DNA from: Pycnococcus provasolii
Lineage: Eukaryota > Chlorophyta > Pseudoscourfieldiophyceae > Pseudoscourfieldiales
Assembly: GCA_049487715.1 (NCBI GenBank)
Contig: CP150589.1
Coordinates: 221,836-285,835 of the forward strand
DNA length: 64,000 bases
Direction of reading: 5' to 3'
The translations under genes were made by a program, and so were the position numbers. Under the pieces are notes generated by a model. The model was not told where the DNA came from, ran no database searches, and was given only the letters and a program-made list of their open reading frames with translations. Shown one piece after another: positions 30,127-40,015 of this stretch (position 1 is its first letter; each line of letters begins with the position of its first letter).

Positions 30127-31719
30127 TTACTTTCTACCTCCTTGCGTGGAGGGTGCTCCCTCCTCGAGTGGAGGCAGCTCGGCGATTCGGTCGCCGCTGC
30201 AGTTGGAGGTGTACCAAACAGCGCCCACAAGCTGAAACACAACTGCGGACATCCACACGGCTGTCCAAACGCCACCCGTTTTGGCCAGCACGAGACCGGC
30301 AACGTACGTCGAGATGCTTCCCGCGAGAACTCCGGCGGAGTTGGACAGCCCGAGCAGTGCTCCGGCGTTCTCCGACGCGAGATCCTGGTGATTAGAGTAC
30401 AGGCCGCTCTGGCTGAGCGCGCCGAGGCCCTGCGCAAGGCACATGCACGTGACTGCGAGCTGCGGCCACGACGACCCTGTCGCGCACATGAGCGTGAGAA
30501 AGGTGGCTGGTCCGAGGAAGCCGATGCCCTGCATGAGACGGCGCACGTCGCGGGTGCTCCATCCATGTAGATTGATGAGATTATCTGCGACGTAGCCGCC
30601 TGCGTTCGCGCAAATGGCCATCACGAGCCATGGGATGGCGGACATCCAGCCACACTCGACGAGGTTGTACCCGAGCGCGGAGTTGAAGTACGACGGCATC
30701 CATGTGAGCATGATGAACAAGCCCCAGTTGTGGCAGAAGTGCGCGACGACGATGGCCCACACAGCTTTGTTTCGCAGCAGGATTCCCCACGGCGTTGGCT
30801 CGGATTCTTTCTCAGGCTTGTTTAGGGTAGTCTTGCGACGCGGCGGCGCACTGCTGACGAACCTGTTCCAGAGAAAGAACCACACGAATCCGAGCACGCC
30901 AAATGGAACGAAGATGCTAGAGACGCCGTACTTGTTCAGCATGTACGGGCTCATGACGAGCCCTAGCACGGAGCCTATGTACATGCCGCTGTACACGAGT
31001 CCGAGGCTGCGGCTGCGAAATTTGCGTGGCACCCACTTCGCGACGACTGCATTCATCGCGGGCATGGCGACACCTTCCCCGATTCCCATCATGACGCGAA
31101 CGAACGCGAGGACGGAGATTCCCATGCCCGCGGCGAACGGCGTGAGTGCCGTTGCGAGTGACCACCACACGACGCCAAGGCCGAGCACGTACTTTCCCCC
31201 GTACCTGTCTGCGAGAACGCCTCCAAGCACCTGCGTGCAGAGGTATCCCCAGAAGAAGGATGACTGTATGATTCCCTGCGTGACGCCGTCCCACCCGTAT
31301 GTGGCTGACATGGGCATGATGGCGACGGACATGTTGACGCGGTCCATGTTGCACAGCATGAAGGCGACGAAGCAGAGGGTGACGACGAGGTTTCGCGTTG
31401 CGGAGATGAGCTTTGTTTGTGCTTGGTTGGAATCTTCATCGTCGAAGCTGTCGTCGACGGATGCGGTGGCTGTGGTGGTGGTGGATGTGTTGTGTATAGC
31501 GGATAGCCGTCGTCGTCGGTGGTGTTTTTTTCGCTGTCTCATGACGTCGTCGTCGGCAGTAATGGCGGTGGTAATGGCGGTGGAGCGAAGTATGTTGTTG
31601 TTGTTGTTATTATTATTATAGTAGTAGTAGTAGTATGTAGAGCTGCTGCTCTTTGGGATGGAGACTGCTGATCGTCGGTGTAAACTGCGAGGTGATGACG
31701 ACGACGACGACGACGACAT
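30127..31719 (-). CDS. PHT4/SLC17-type anion (phosphate) transporter, probably plastid
   Basis: A major-facilitator protein of 530 residues from the ATG at 31717-31719 with about 12 membrane segments. It opens with NLVVTLCFVAFMLCNMDRVNMSVAIMPM, the PHT4/ANTR signature. It continues with GWDGVTQGIIQSSFFWGYL, the MFS loop GVLADRYGGKYVLG, GIGEGVAMPAMNAVVAKWVP and FCHNWGLFIMLTWMPSYF, which are all characteristic of plant PHT4 and animal SLC17 carriers. The ~110-residue N-terminus, rich in Ser/Arg with poly-Tyr and poly-Asn runs, would be a plastid transit peptide. The frame is open to 32109 without another ATG. The likely substrate is phosphate, though some PHT4 members move ascorbate or other anions, so it is not assigned a subtype. 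Confidence 0.88.
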   Translation of the reverse strand: MSSSSSSSSPRSLHRRSAVSIPKSSSSTYYYYYYNNNNNNNNILRSTAITTAITADDDVMRQRKKHHRRRRLSAIHNTSTTTTATASVDDSFDDEDSNQAQTKLISATRNLVVTLCFVAFMLCNMDRVNMSVAIMPMSATYGWDGVTQGIIQSSFFWGYLCTQVLGGVLADRYGGKYVLGLGVVWWSLATALTPFAAGMGISVLAFVRVMMGIGEGVAMPAMNAVVAKWVPRKFRSRSLGLVYSGMYIGSVLGLVMSPYMLNKYGVSSIFVPFGVLGFVWFFLWNRFVSSAPPRRKTTLNKPEKESEPTPWGILLRNKAVWAIVVAHFCHNWGLFIMLTWMPSYFNSALGYNLVECGWMSAIPWLVMAICANAGGYVADNLINLHGWSTRDVRRLMQGIGFLGPATFLTLMCATGSSWPQLAVTCMCLAQGLGALSQSGLYSNHQDLASENAGALLGLSNSAGVLAGSISTYVAGLVLAKTGGVWTAVWMSAVVFQLVGAVWYTSNCSGDRIAELPPLEEGAPSTQGGRK

Positions 31720-32855
31720 GGCTGCTGCTTGTACACCACCTCGACGAGATGGTCGTGTTATGAGCGTTGGGTTTCCAGGTGCTGTGCTCCGATGATGGTG
31801 GTGGTGCTGACGACGATCTGAAGTGTATGCATCCGCCTGTGAAGAAGAAGGAGCACGAGCACGAGGCCAAGCAGCACCGCCAACTCCAACTCCTCCTGCT
31901 AACGACGACGACGACAAGGAGGAGGAGGAGGAGGAGAGACGAGGCTTATGCCTTGGATGGTGACGTGACCACCGCACATCCACCGTGGAGACCAAAGATG
32001 ACGAAGATGACTGAGAAGACAAGGGACATATCCCCCTAAGAGTACCCCCCCCCACCAGCAGCAGCTTTCGAGCAGCGAAGTGGTGCAGGATGTGCTGACA
32101 TAGAGACACGAGGTGGGACCATGGAGGCCATGGACCCTGACGTACTTTTGCGTTGTGGGGGCCCGCCCTGCCCTCGAGGCCGAGGGGAGGGGGGCCCCGG
32201 GGGGTGACGGCGCGTTCTCCCGGTCCAGATACTCGTCAATACGTTCTACACGGGAGGGGCCGGGCCCGGGCACCCGGGGGCCGGGGGTGGATAAACCAAC
32301 CCAATTGTCGGAGCCTCCCTCGCCGCGAAGTTCCGTTCTGCGCCACAATCTGGTCGGTGCCATCGAATCAGTTCGGGGTTCCTTTGCTTGCGAAACGGAT
32401 CCGTTCAGTTCAGTTAGTTCAGTTAGGGGTTTCCCAAGGAGTTCAGTTAGGGGTTTGGGGACAGTTCAGTTAGGGGTTTCCCAAGGAGTTCAGTTAGGGG
32501 TTACGGTAGGGGAGTCTCGATGCCATCGGCCGACCAAACCCCTTTTGTTTTTTTTACAGGGCGAGATTTGGTGGTGGGATTTGTCCTCGACTGTCCGATG
32601 TCCTTTGATTTTCTAATTGAGATTTTCCTCCTTTCTCGTGTTCTTAAGGGCATGCTTTGGTTCAGGATGGTTTGGCCTGAGATTTGTTGCCCAAGGAAAC
32701 CAGAAAAAAAAGTAAAGCAACTTCTTCGCCATACAACGTCTTTCCGACGCGTTCCATCACTTTTGGCATTTTAGGTGCTGCCTTAGTGCTCATTCTTCAT
32801 TCTTCAGTAGTCTACGTGTGTGTGTGTGTGTCTCGAACTCTGTGTCTTGCACTCT
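31720..32855. other. Divergent intergenic region of the transporter and DCC genes
   Basis: 1.1 kb. Bases 31720-32110 are simple-sequence rich (CGA and TAG/GTA runs) and remain open in the transporter frame. Bases 32155-32290 are very G/C-rich. Bases 32402-32510 contain four TTCAGTTAGGGG motifs, two of them inside a repeated GTTCAGTTAGGGGTTTCCCA unit. I see no gene. Confidence 0.45.
32402..32510 (+). repeat. TTCAGTTAGGGG tandem motifs upstream of the DCC gene
   Basis: Four copies of CAGTTAGGGGTT, a one-G-longer relative of the telomeric motif, with two copies of a longer unit ending TTTCCCAAGGA. They lie about 350-450 bp before the next gene's ATG and in its sense strand. Confidence 0.7.
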
Positions 32856-33656
32856 ATGCTTCTATCATCACACAACATGCATGTTCCTATGGGTCATGGT
32901 CTCAATAATAATAACCACCTTTCTTCTAGGTCTTCATTGCGGCATGTTTCTTGTCGGTCCTCTTCGTTCGTTTCTGTTTCTGGTTACGAGTCCATGTCCA
33001 TGTCGAGAAAACACGCAAGTTTAAAATTAAACAAAACGACTCCTCCTCCTGGTCATGTATCTGGTCATGTATCTGGTATGGGGAGGAGCTTGAGGAGGAG
33101 ATCTCGGGAGTGCTCTGTGCGTGTCGCCGTTGACGGTAACAGCAACTCATCCTCCTCCCCTGCAGGTGGTGCAGGTGGCGGGACGTCAACCACAACATCT
33201 TCATCTTCTTCTTCTTCATCAGCAGCAGCATGCGACAAGTACTTCGAGGACGATGCGCGCCCTATTGTTCTCTTCGATGGCGTGTGCATGCTGTGCAACG
33301 GTGGTGTGGACATGATGCTTCGATTCGACACAAACGCAAACGCGAGGTTCGCCGCACTCCAGTCCGAAGCGGGGCAAAATCTGCTCACGCGCGCAGGACG
33401 TGCACCTGACGACATCTCGTCCATCGTTCTGTGTGAAAGTGACGGAACGAGCCACGTCAAAAGTGACGCGATTTTACGCATTGCTCAGCTGATGGACATA
33501 CCATTCAGGATCATCGCGCCACTCGGGTTCCTCTTTCCTTCAGGGTTTCGAGACGGCGTCTACGACGTCATATCGGAAAACAGGTACAACTTCTTTGGGT
33601 CCGCAGAAGCGTGTCGGTTTCGAGACCCTGACTTCAACAGTCGTTTCGTTGAATGA
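32856..33656 (+). CDS. DCC-family (DUF393) thiol-disulfide oxidoreductase-like protein
   Basis: 266 residues from the ATG at 32856 (others at 32877 and 32889). After a Ser/Arg-rich N-terminal ~130 residues that resemble a plastid or mitochondrial targeting peptide plus linker, the DCC domain is complete: IVLFDGVCMLCNGGVDMMLRFD with the CxxC motif, RFAALQSEAG, DDISSIVLC, SDAILRIAQLMDIPFRI and the closing GVYDVISENRYNFFG. The family is widespread in bacteria and plastids. The redox partner is unknown. A TG repeat lies just before the start. Convergent with the amine oxidase gene (121-bp gap). Confidence 0.88.
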   Translation: MLLSSHNMHVPMGHGLNNNNHLSSRSSLRHVSCRSSSFVSVSGYESMSMSRKHASLKLNKTTPPPGHVSGHVSGMGRSLRRRSRECSVRVAVDGNSNSSSSPAGGAGGGTSTTTSSSSSSSSAAACDKYFEDDARPIVLFDGVCMLCNGGVDMMLRFDTNANARFAALQSEAGQNLLTRAGRAPDDISSIVLCESDGTSHVKSDAILRIAQLMDIPFRIIAPLGFLFPSGFRDGVYDVISENRYNFFGSAEACRFRDPDFNSRFVE

Positions 33657-33777
33657 AAATACTGCGTTTTCTGTTTCGTTTTCTTTTTTTGTTAGGTTGC
33701 TCATACAGTAAAGAAACCAAAATCAATCACACGTTACGTTGTGTTCAAATGTCAAATCAGATCGTATTACAAAAGAA

Positions 33778-36018
33778 TTAGTCAACATCAAGGTCAAGGT
33801 CAAGACGGCGGCGGCGACGGGGGCGACGACTCGCCGTGTCACGAGACTTTTTAGGATGCCACGAAGGCAAGTCGCTGTCCATCTCACCCCCCTCCTCGTC
33901 AGCACTACTCAAAATGACATCACGCCATCCCGAGTACTTGTCATCCCACTCATCCAAAATCTCACGTGCCGCGGCGACACCCGTCTCATACGCACCTTGC
34001 ACGCACTGAAATCCCTCGGTGCTCATCGCCTCGCCCGCAAAGTGCACGTCACCACACGGACGACGGAGCGTTTCGCAGTCACGCATACTCGAGTTGACCG
34101 CCAGGTACGTGTATGACATGCTCGCGTACGCATCCTGCTCCCACCGCGTCACAATCGCATCCACGCATTTCGGCATCTTCTTAGGCTTCAGCATCGTGCG
34201 AAGCACCTCGCACACCGACGCCACCACGTCGTCGTCGGAAGTTTGACCACCCCACCCAATGCTGTGAGGAGGCGCGGCGTGCGCGACGAGAACTCCGTGG
34301 CACTTTCCTGACGTGATGGCGTGCAAGTTCACGAAGCGTATGTTCGAGCCGGCGGCGTACAGGTAGTGCGCATTTGCTGGCCAGAAAATCTCGTCGAAGC
34401 GAAGAACCACCTTGTTCTCAACACCCACACCAAGGCGCGAGACTGCGTCGCGCTTCCACGGAGGAAGAGGCGGGTGGAACGAAACGCATCCCATGCCGCT
34501 GTCGAAAACACGCGGACACGGGTGAGATTCAGCCAGAGACGTCGACGACGGCGCGGACGTCTCCTCCATGCGCGCCAAGCTGCGCTGGAGCACGCCGAGA
34601 GGGAGTGTGCACACACACTTGTGAGCCCACAGACACTCGCCATTCTGCAAAACGACGCGAACGCGTGCGGGCGGCGTCGATGACGACGATGGGTGCTTCA
34701 CCTGCAGCTGCTGCTCGATAGCAGCTACCGGCGTTGCGATGCGTACGTCGCGCAGGCGACCGGCGACGTGGCAAACGCGACCCTGCTTATCTGTGCCCAT
34801 CAGAAGGCGGCGCACGATGAAGGGACCGTATCCATCGCACACGAATCGGTCAGATGCCACGAGCGTGTCGCGCAACTCGTCCTCCAACATCTTGGGTGCC
34901 AAGCCGTTGTCGTTGCCGTTGCCGTTGCTGTTGTCGCATCCGCCGCCGTCGCCATTTGCGGCAGCATCCCCCTCCTTTTCGCGCTCCTCCTTTTCGCGCT
35001 CCGCCTCAATCTCCTCCTCCCACAGCGCCTCCGCAAGCAGACTTTTGCGCTCGACAGGAGCCTCGTATGCAAACCACCGACGCGACGCGGCGTCCAGCAC
35101 ACGAGCTTGCAGTCTCGTGAGCAGCTTGAGGCTCACCGCCTCATTTTCGGGCGTATTGCCAAGTGGCAAGTCACGCCGGCGTGGCGGCGTCGTTGCAGCC
35201 TCCTCCTCCTGAGTTGTTGGCGGTGCCCGCCCGACACCGCGCGACTGTTTTTCGGTGTGTAGCATGTGCAGCGCGCTGAGAAAGGCGCCACCCAGAGACG
35301 AGTCGCGAGGCGGAAGAGGAGGAGGAGGTGGTGGCGGCGGCGGCGGCGAGGAGGACGTTGACGGCAGCGGCGTCGAAGTGGTCGTGTTATGTGCATTTTC
35401 TTCTTCGTCGTCTTCTTGCTTCGCGCGCCGTGCAGCGATATCGACAAGCAGGTCGGCGACACTGTAGAGCACTTTGTGCGCCTTTGCGACGTGTTTGCGT
35501 GGCACGACGCCCCCGCTGATTGCGTCGTACCACCTGGCTGTTTCCGTGTTGCACTGCGTGGATGGCGTGTGCGCGACTCCCTCTTCGATAGCCAACGCAA
35601 ACACGGGCTGCGTTTCCCTCTCTTCGTCCGTGGGTACGTCCGTGGGTGCAAAGCAGCCGTGCATGTAGCTCGCGCCTAGGTCGACGTCGCACGCATTTAA
35701 GTTTTTTTCTGGTATCGCAGGCAGTGTGACGGTGTGACATCGTCCCCCCACACGGTTTCTCGCCTCGACGACGGTGACGTGTACGTTTTTGTGCGAGTCT
35801 TCGAGAACACGTGCAGCGGCTAATCCGGCGACGCCCGCACCCACAACAACCACCCTTAATAAAGAGGATTCTTCATCATCATCTTCTTCTTGAAGTGAAG
35901 GTGAACGTGAGGAGGAGAATGGTCCAGGCGTGTATGGCGGGTACGTCACATGACCCGCGTGAACGACATCTTCCCCAGAAGAAGGAGGATGCGAACGCTT
36001 CTTCTGAGGCTTCGCCAT
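33778..36018 (-). CDS. FAD-dependent amine oxidase (polyamine oxidase/LSD1-like)
   Basis: 746 residues. The FAD-binding Rossmann motif VVVGAGVAGLAAARVLE has GxGxxG at 60-65. It is followed by VEARNRVGGRCHTV, VDLGASYMHG, CTLPLGVLQ, FHPPLPPWKRDAVSRLGVG and the C-terminal FAD motif HFAGEAMSTEGFQCVQGAYETG. These define the flavin amine oxidase superfamily, which oxidises polyamines or methyl-lysine. The substrate cannot be told. The middle (about residues 200-400) is expanded with Pro, Glu and Asn/Gly low-complexity runs. The tail is very basic (RRPRRRRR), a possible nuclear signal, but there is no SWIRM or tower domain. Start: ATG at 36016-36018. TGTAA on the sense strand is at 33771-33767. Confidence 0.88.
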   Translation of the reverse strand: MAKPQKKRSHPPSSGEDVVHAGHVTYPPYTPGPFSSSRSPSLQEEDDDEESSLLRVVVVGAGVAGLAAARVLEDSHKNVHVTVVEARNRVGGRCHTVTLPAIPEKNLNACDVDLGASYMHGCFAPTDVPTDEERETQPVFALAIEEGVAHTPSTQCNTETARWYDAISGGVVPRKHVAKAHKVLYSVADLLVDIAARRAKQEDDEEENAHNTTTSTPLPSTSSSPPPPPPPPPPLPPRDSSLGGAFLSALHMLHTEKQSRGVGRAPPTTQEEEAATTPPRRRDLPLGNTPENEAVSLKLLTRLQARVLDAASRRWFAYEAPVERKSLLAEALWEEEIEAEREKEEREKEGDAAANGDGGGCDNSNGNGNDNGLAPKMLEDELRDTLVASDRFVCDGYGPFIVRRLLMGTDKQGRVCHVAGRLRDVRIATPVAAIEQQLQVKHPSSSSTPPARVRVVLQNGECLWAHKCVCTLPLGVLQRSLARMEETSAPSSTSLAESHPCPRVFDSGMGCVSFHPPLPPWKRDAVSRLGVGVENKVVLRFDEIFWPANAHYLYAAGSNIRFVNLHAITSGKCHGVLVAHAAPPHSIGWGGQTSDDDVVASVCEVLRTMLKPKKMPKCVDAIVTRWEQDAYASMSYTYLAVNSSMRDCETLRRPCGDVHFAGEAMSTEGFQCVQGAYETGVAAAREILDEWDDKYSGWRDVILSSADEEGGEMDSDLPSWHPKKSRDTASRRPRRRRRLDLDLDVD

Positions 36019-36263
36019 GAAAGTTGACACGACCGAAAGCTCGCGGAAAAAAAGTGACGTGGGGGGAGGGGGGGAGGAGAGGAGGAGGAGAGGGACGGAG
36101 TTTTCAATTCAAGGGTGGATCTTAGGGAAGTGGACATTGGAATAGGGTTTCAGGGTGAGACGAGCGATGAACTAGGGTTAGCAAGTAGCACTCTCCTCCC
36201 CCTGAAGAAGAGTCGTGCTGCTTGAAGTTGGAGTCATTATAATTATTGTTGGAGTGTGGTGTC

Positions 36264-37189
36264 ATGGAGGAGGAGTTGGAGTTGGAGATGGAGTTAGAGG
36301 AGGAGGAGGGTGGCTCTGGTGTTGGTCGTTCCCTTGCAGGTGTCTCTGTCCTCACAAACGTCATTGACCCTGCATTGTCCTTGTTAGTAGTGGAATCTTT
36401 ATCCGTGCTTTATCGCGCGTTTTGTGGGATGGTGGTAATAATGGTGATTCAGAATCAAGTGCACTGTCACTGTCACCGCCATGTGGAAAGCAGCAGCGTG
36501 GTGCGTTCGTGCCTCGCCCTCAGTCATATAAGGAAAAAAACCAAGGAAGGGACATGATGCACTTCGGCGCGTACGTGCACAACAACCGACTGCAAGATGC
36601 ACAGCCCATGCCATTCACGAGCGAAATTCACATGGCGTGCGCGGCTCTCGTCAAGGCGGGGGCTATGCCATATGACACGTGGGCAGACGCGTGCACGGTG
36701 GGCATGTACGAGGAAGGGTCGTGGCTGCCGCCTCACGAGGACAGCCGAGCGTTCGAACGACCCATCGTGATTCTAAGCCTGCTTTCGGACGAGCAGGAGA
36801 TGACGTTCGGGCAAGTCGACAACCTCGGAGAATACGGAGAGAAGGCGCGAATTCGCATGCCGGCGCGCAGTGCGACCATAATTGACGCGCCAGCCGCCTA
36901 TGCGCCTTGGCTGCACGCACTCGCACCCGCACCCACGGGCCGAATAAGCCTGACGTTTCGCCGCGTCTCGCCGGAGGCGCGGCGTGCACTTCAAGTCGAG
37001 AGGTTGGAGACGGAGCGTGCTGGTGCAATGCAGTCGCTCAAGTGCGCGGCACAGCTGCAGGAAAGAGCAGCCTCGGCTCGTGGTCTCAGCCAGAACGAAA
37101 TCAAAAAGCTGAGAAAGAAGGCGCGAGCGAAGCAAGCAAAAGTCCAAACAAAGCTAAACGTTGCGAACAACCTTGCCATGGAGACATAG
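36264..37189 (+). CDS. AlkB-like 2-oxoglutarate/Fe(II) dioxygenase, probably two exons
   Basis: The conserved domain spans two frames. Frame 1 (ATG 36264) gives a Glu-rich start then GVSVLTNVIDPALSLLVVESLSVLYRAF, the usual AlkB opening helix. Frame 2 gives MMHFGAYVHNN, YEEGSWLPPHEDSRAFERPIVILSLL (the HxD iron ligands), SATIIDAPAAYAPWLHAL (distal His) and RISLTFRRV (2-oxoglutarate Arg). An intron with a GTAATA donor at 36435 and an acceptor AG at 36490, 36493 or 36496 restores phase and gives about 287-289 residues. The domain is most like plant ALKBH9/10-type RNA demethylases. Substrate (m6A or other) is inferred only. A basic Lys/Arg/Gln helix closes the protein. Convergent with CPN60B (116 bp). 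Confidence 0.82.
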
Positions 37190-37305
37190 CAAAAAGCATT
37201 TTGTGTAAAACGTGTTTTTTTTTGTACTTTATTGTATACGTTTGTTTGTTTGTTTTTTAATCTATCCGAACTGAAATTGTTGTTACTCGAGTTTTTCAAA
37301 TCTTT

Positions 37306-39018
37306 TTAAACCTGAATCGTGTTCGGGTCCATCGGTGCCTCAGGCTCCGGGATCTCTGTCACGACGACGTCGCTCATCAGGAACGTACGCGCGACGCTCG
37401 AGCTATTCTCAAGGCAGCAGCGTGTCACCTTTGTCGGGTCAATGATGCCCCAATCCATCAGGTCGCCGTATTGGCCGTTCGCGGCATTGTATCCATACGT
37501 CGAGTCGCCGTTTGACATGACGTTCTCGCTCACCACCGCGCCGTTCATGCCCGCGTTCTCCGCAATCAGCTTGATCGGGTACTGGAGAGCGCGCTTGACG
37601 ATGTCAGCTCCCATCTTCTGCTCGTCATTTGGCAGCGTTTCCTTGATGGCATCCACCTTCGCCGCGAGCTTGAGCATCGTGCAACCTCCTCCGATGACGA
37701 TGCCCTCCTCCACCGCAGCCTTGGTGGCGTTCAGCGCATCCTCGACGCGCAGCTTCTTTTCCTTGAGCTCCGTCTCCGTCTGCGCGCCCACCTGGATGAC
37801 CGCCACGCCGCCGGAGAGGCGCGCGACGCGCTCGTTCAGCTTCTCCTGCTCGTACTGCTGATCGGTGTTCTCGAGGATGTTCTTGATCTGGGACACGCGC
37901 GCCTTGACGGCATCCTCCGTGGATCCGTCGCCGACAACCACGCAGTTTTCTTTCGCGAGCTCAAGCTTCTTCGCCGTGCCAAGCACCTCAACACCCACCT
38001 CCGCGAGGTTCAGGCCAACCTCGTCCTTGACGACCGTTCCACCCGTGAGGATGGCAAGGTCCTCGAGGTACTGGCTCTTGCGCTCGCCAAAGCCGGGAGC
38101 CTTGAGTGCGCAAATCTTGAGCGTTCCACGAAGCCTGTTGACGACGAGCGTCGCGAGAGCTTCCTGCTCGATGTCCTCGGCGATGATGCAGATGGGGAAC
38201 CCCTGGCGGATGGCAGCCTCGAGCACGTTGACAATGTCGCGCGCGCTCGAGATCTTCTTGTCGACGAGCAGCAGCTTGCAGTCTTCGTACACGCACTTCA
38301 TGTTCTCCGGGTCGGTGACGAAGTACGGGGAGATGAATCCTCGGTCGAACTGCATGCCCTCGACGACGAACAGCTGGTTCTCCGTGGATCGTCCCTCCTC
38401 GAGCGTGATGACACCCGTGCGTCCGACGCGTGCCATGGCGGACTGGATCATTTCTCCCACCTCGGCGTTGTTTCCCGCCGACACGGCGGCGACGCTCGCG
38501 AGCTCGGAGTCGTCCACCTCCTTGGACATTTCCTTGAGCGCTGCGACGAGCTCCTTGACCACCTGGTCGATTCCTCGCGTGAGCTGCACGGGGTTGGTTC
38601 CCGCGGCGACCACCTTCATTCCCTCTGCAATCATCGCGGAGGAGAGCACGGTGGCGGTGGTGGTGCCGTCTCCCGCCTGGTCGTTCGTTTTCGACGCCGC
38701 CTGCCTGACGAGACGCGCGCCGATATTCTCGAGCGGGTCCTCGAGCTCGACTTCCTTCGCGACGGTAACACCGTCGTTAACAATTTTCGGCGAGCCATAC
38801 TTGGACTCGAGCACGACGTTCCTCCCCTTGGGTCCGAGCGTGACCCCAACGACTGTGGCAAGTTTATCTGCACCCGCCTGCATTTTGCGGAGGGCGGCGC
38901 AGTCCCGGTTGAAGTGAAGGTCTTTCGCCATGGCGGACGTGCGAATACCACGGGCAGGGCGAGACGAGGCACGAGCACGGCCATTTTTTAAAGGAGCTAG
39001 GGAGGACGAAGAGAGCAT
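37306..39018 (-). CDS. CPN60B: Chloroplast chaperonin 60 subunit beta
   Basis: A GroEL-type chaperonin of 570 residues that folds imported and newly made stromal proteins, Rubisco included, in a barrel with the alpha subunit. The ~30-residue Ser/Arg/Ala-rich transit peptide ends just before AMAKDLHFN. Family motifs are intact: [95 protein letters not shown] and [13 protein letters not shown]. The wording is closer to plastid beta than alpha or mitochondrial forms. A nuclear gene with a simple transit peptide fits a green alga. Start: ATG at 39016-39018. Confidence 0.96.
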   Translation of the reverse strand: MLSSSSLAPLKNGRARASSRPARGIRTSAMAKDLHFNRDCAALRKMQAGADKLATVVGVTLGPKGRNVVLESKYGSPKIVNDGVTVAKEVELEDPLENIGARLVRQAASKTNDQAGDGTTTATVLSSAMIAEGMKVVAAGTNPVQLTRGIDQVVKELVAALKEMSKEVDDSELASVAAVSAGNNAEVGEMIQSAMARVGRTGVITLEEGRSTENQLFVVEGMQFDRGFISPYFVTDPENMKCVYEDCKLLLVDKKISSARDIVNVLEAAIRQGFPICIIAEDIEQEALATLVVNRLRGTLKICALKAPGFGERKSQYLEDLAILTGGTVVKDEVGLNLAEVGVEVLGTAKKLELAKENCVVVGDGSTEDAVKARVSQIKNILENTDQQYEQEKLNERVARLSGGVAVIQVGAQTETELKEKKLRVEDALNATKAAVEEGIVIGGGCTMLKLAAKVDAIKETLPNDEQKMGADIVKRALQYPIKLIAENAGMNGAVVSENVMSNGDSTYGYNAANGQYGDLMDWGIIDPTKVTRCCLENSSSVARTFLMSDVVVTEIPEPEAPMDPNTIQV

Positions 39019-39642
39019 GGCCTTTGAGCTACTGCTGCTCCAAGGGTAAAAGTGTTTTTGGATAGAATGAAGGGCGACTCCGAGGAAAAAAGGGAACGCG
39101 CCGCCGGGGAAAGGGAAAGAAAAAAAATACCCTTCGGGACGCCCCTTTTACTTTCCTCTCCGACCTCGACTGGGTCCCCGGATGTCTCCCGGGGGATGTC
39201 TCGCAGGCACCCCTGGGGCGAGGGAGAACAGGGGGCGTTGTGGATAAGGAAGGGTTAAGGTCTCCCTCGGTCCTCGGACAGAATTCGCTTTTCTTAGGCG
39301 TCGATCGACGACAAAACGACAAAAAAAGATGGAGGGGCGGGTTGGGGGGGGGGGGTCTTGCCTTCCCCTCCGGCCCCTCCCCAGTCCCCAGTCCCCAGTC
39401 CCCTTCCCCTCTGTTCGTCAACGGGATTTTAGGCTTCCAGGATCCGTAATTGGTCAGGACTTGTTTTCAATCAATGCAGTTATGTATGCAGCTCAGGGAT
39501 GTTTTCATTAAGACTTGTAACTCGTCTTAAGACTCTTTACCTCAAGAACGTACCTTAGACTAAGGTCAACTTCCTTGACCCTTAAGAAGTTGTCGTACGT
39601 CTGCTACATACATCGGCGGAGAACAACGGGGCGATGATAGGT
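39019..39642. other. Intergenic region left of the duplication
   Basis: Carries the CPN60B promoter, a CCCCAGT x3 mini-repeat near 39381-39402, a G9 run at about 39346 and no recognisable coding sequence. The left edge of the duplicated block follows. Confidence 0.45.
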
Positions 39643-40015
39643 CGGCGGCGACGTGTCAGTTCGGGGATATAGGTCGGGTTTAGCAGAAGTACGCGCACTT
39701 AGGTCGAGTCTCGTAGAAACACTCTCCTGATCAATATAACGGGCGATTTACGTTGGACCACTAAGTGGACCACTAATTTTTGGTCGGCAAGCCCCCGACC
39801 ACTTTGGGGATCCGCACTTGGTTGTGGACCACTCGGACCATGCTAAAACACACTTATTCCCTTCTCATCCCGCCCAGCCCCCCAATTAGTTAAGGTTCGG
39901 GGTGGTGAGAACCTATTAACGGTAAACCAAACCGCCGTTTACCTCAGTTCTATTTTTAATTTTTTATATATTGTCCGTGCCAAGTATAGTCCCGACGACG
40001 AGTTTCAGTTGACCG

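Noticed and set aside
37319-38917. Two long frames antisense to CPN60B
   Set aside because: Ser/Thr-rich mirror frames of a highly conserved gene, separated by a stop, with no independent support.
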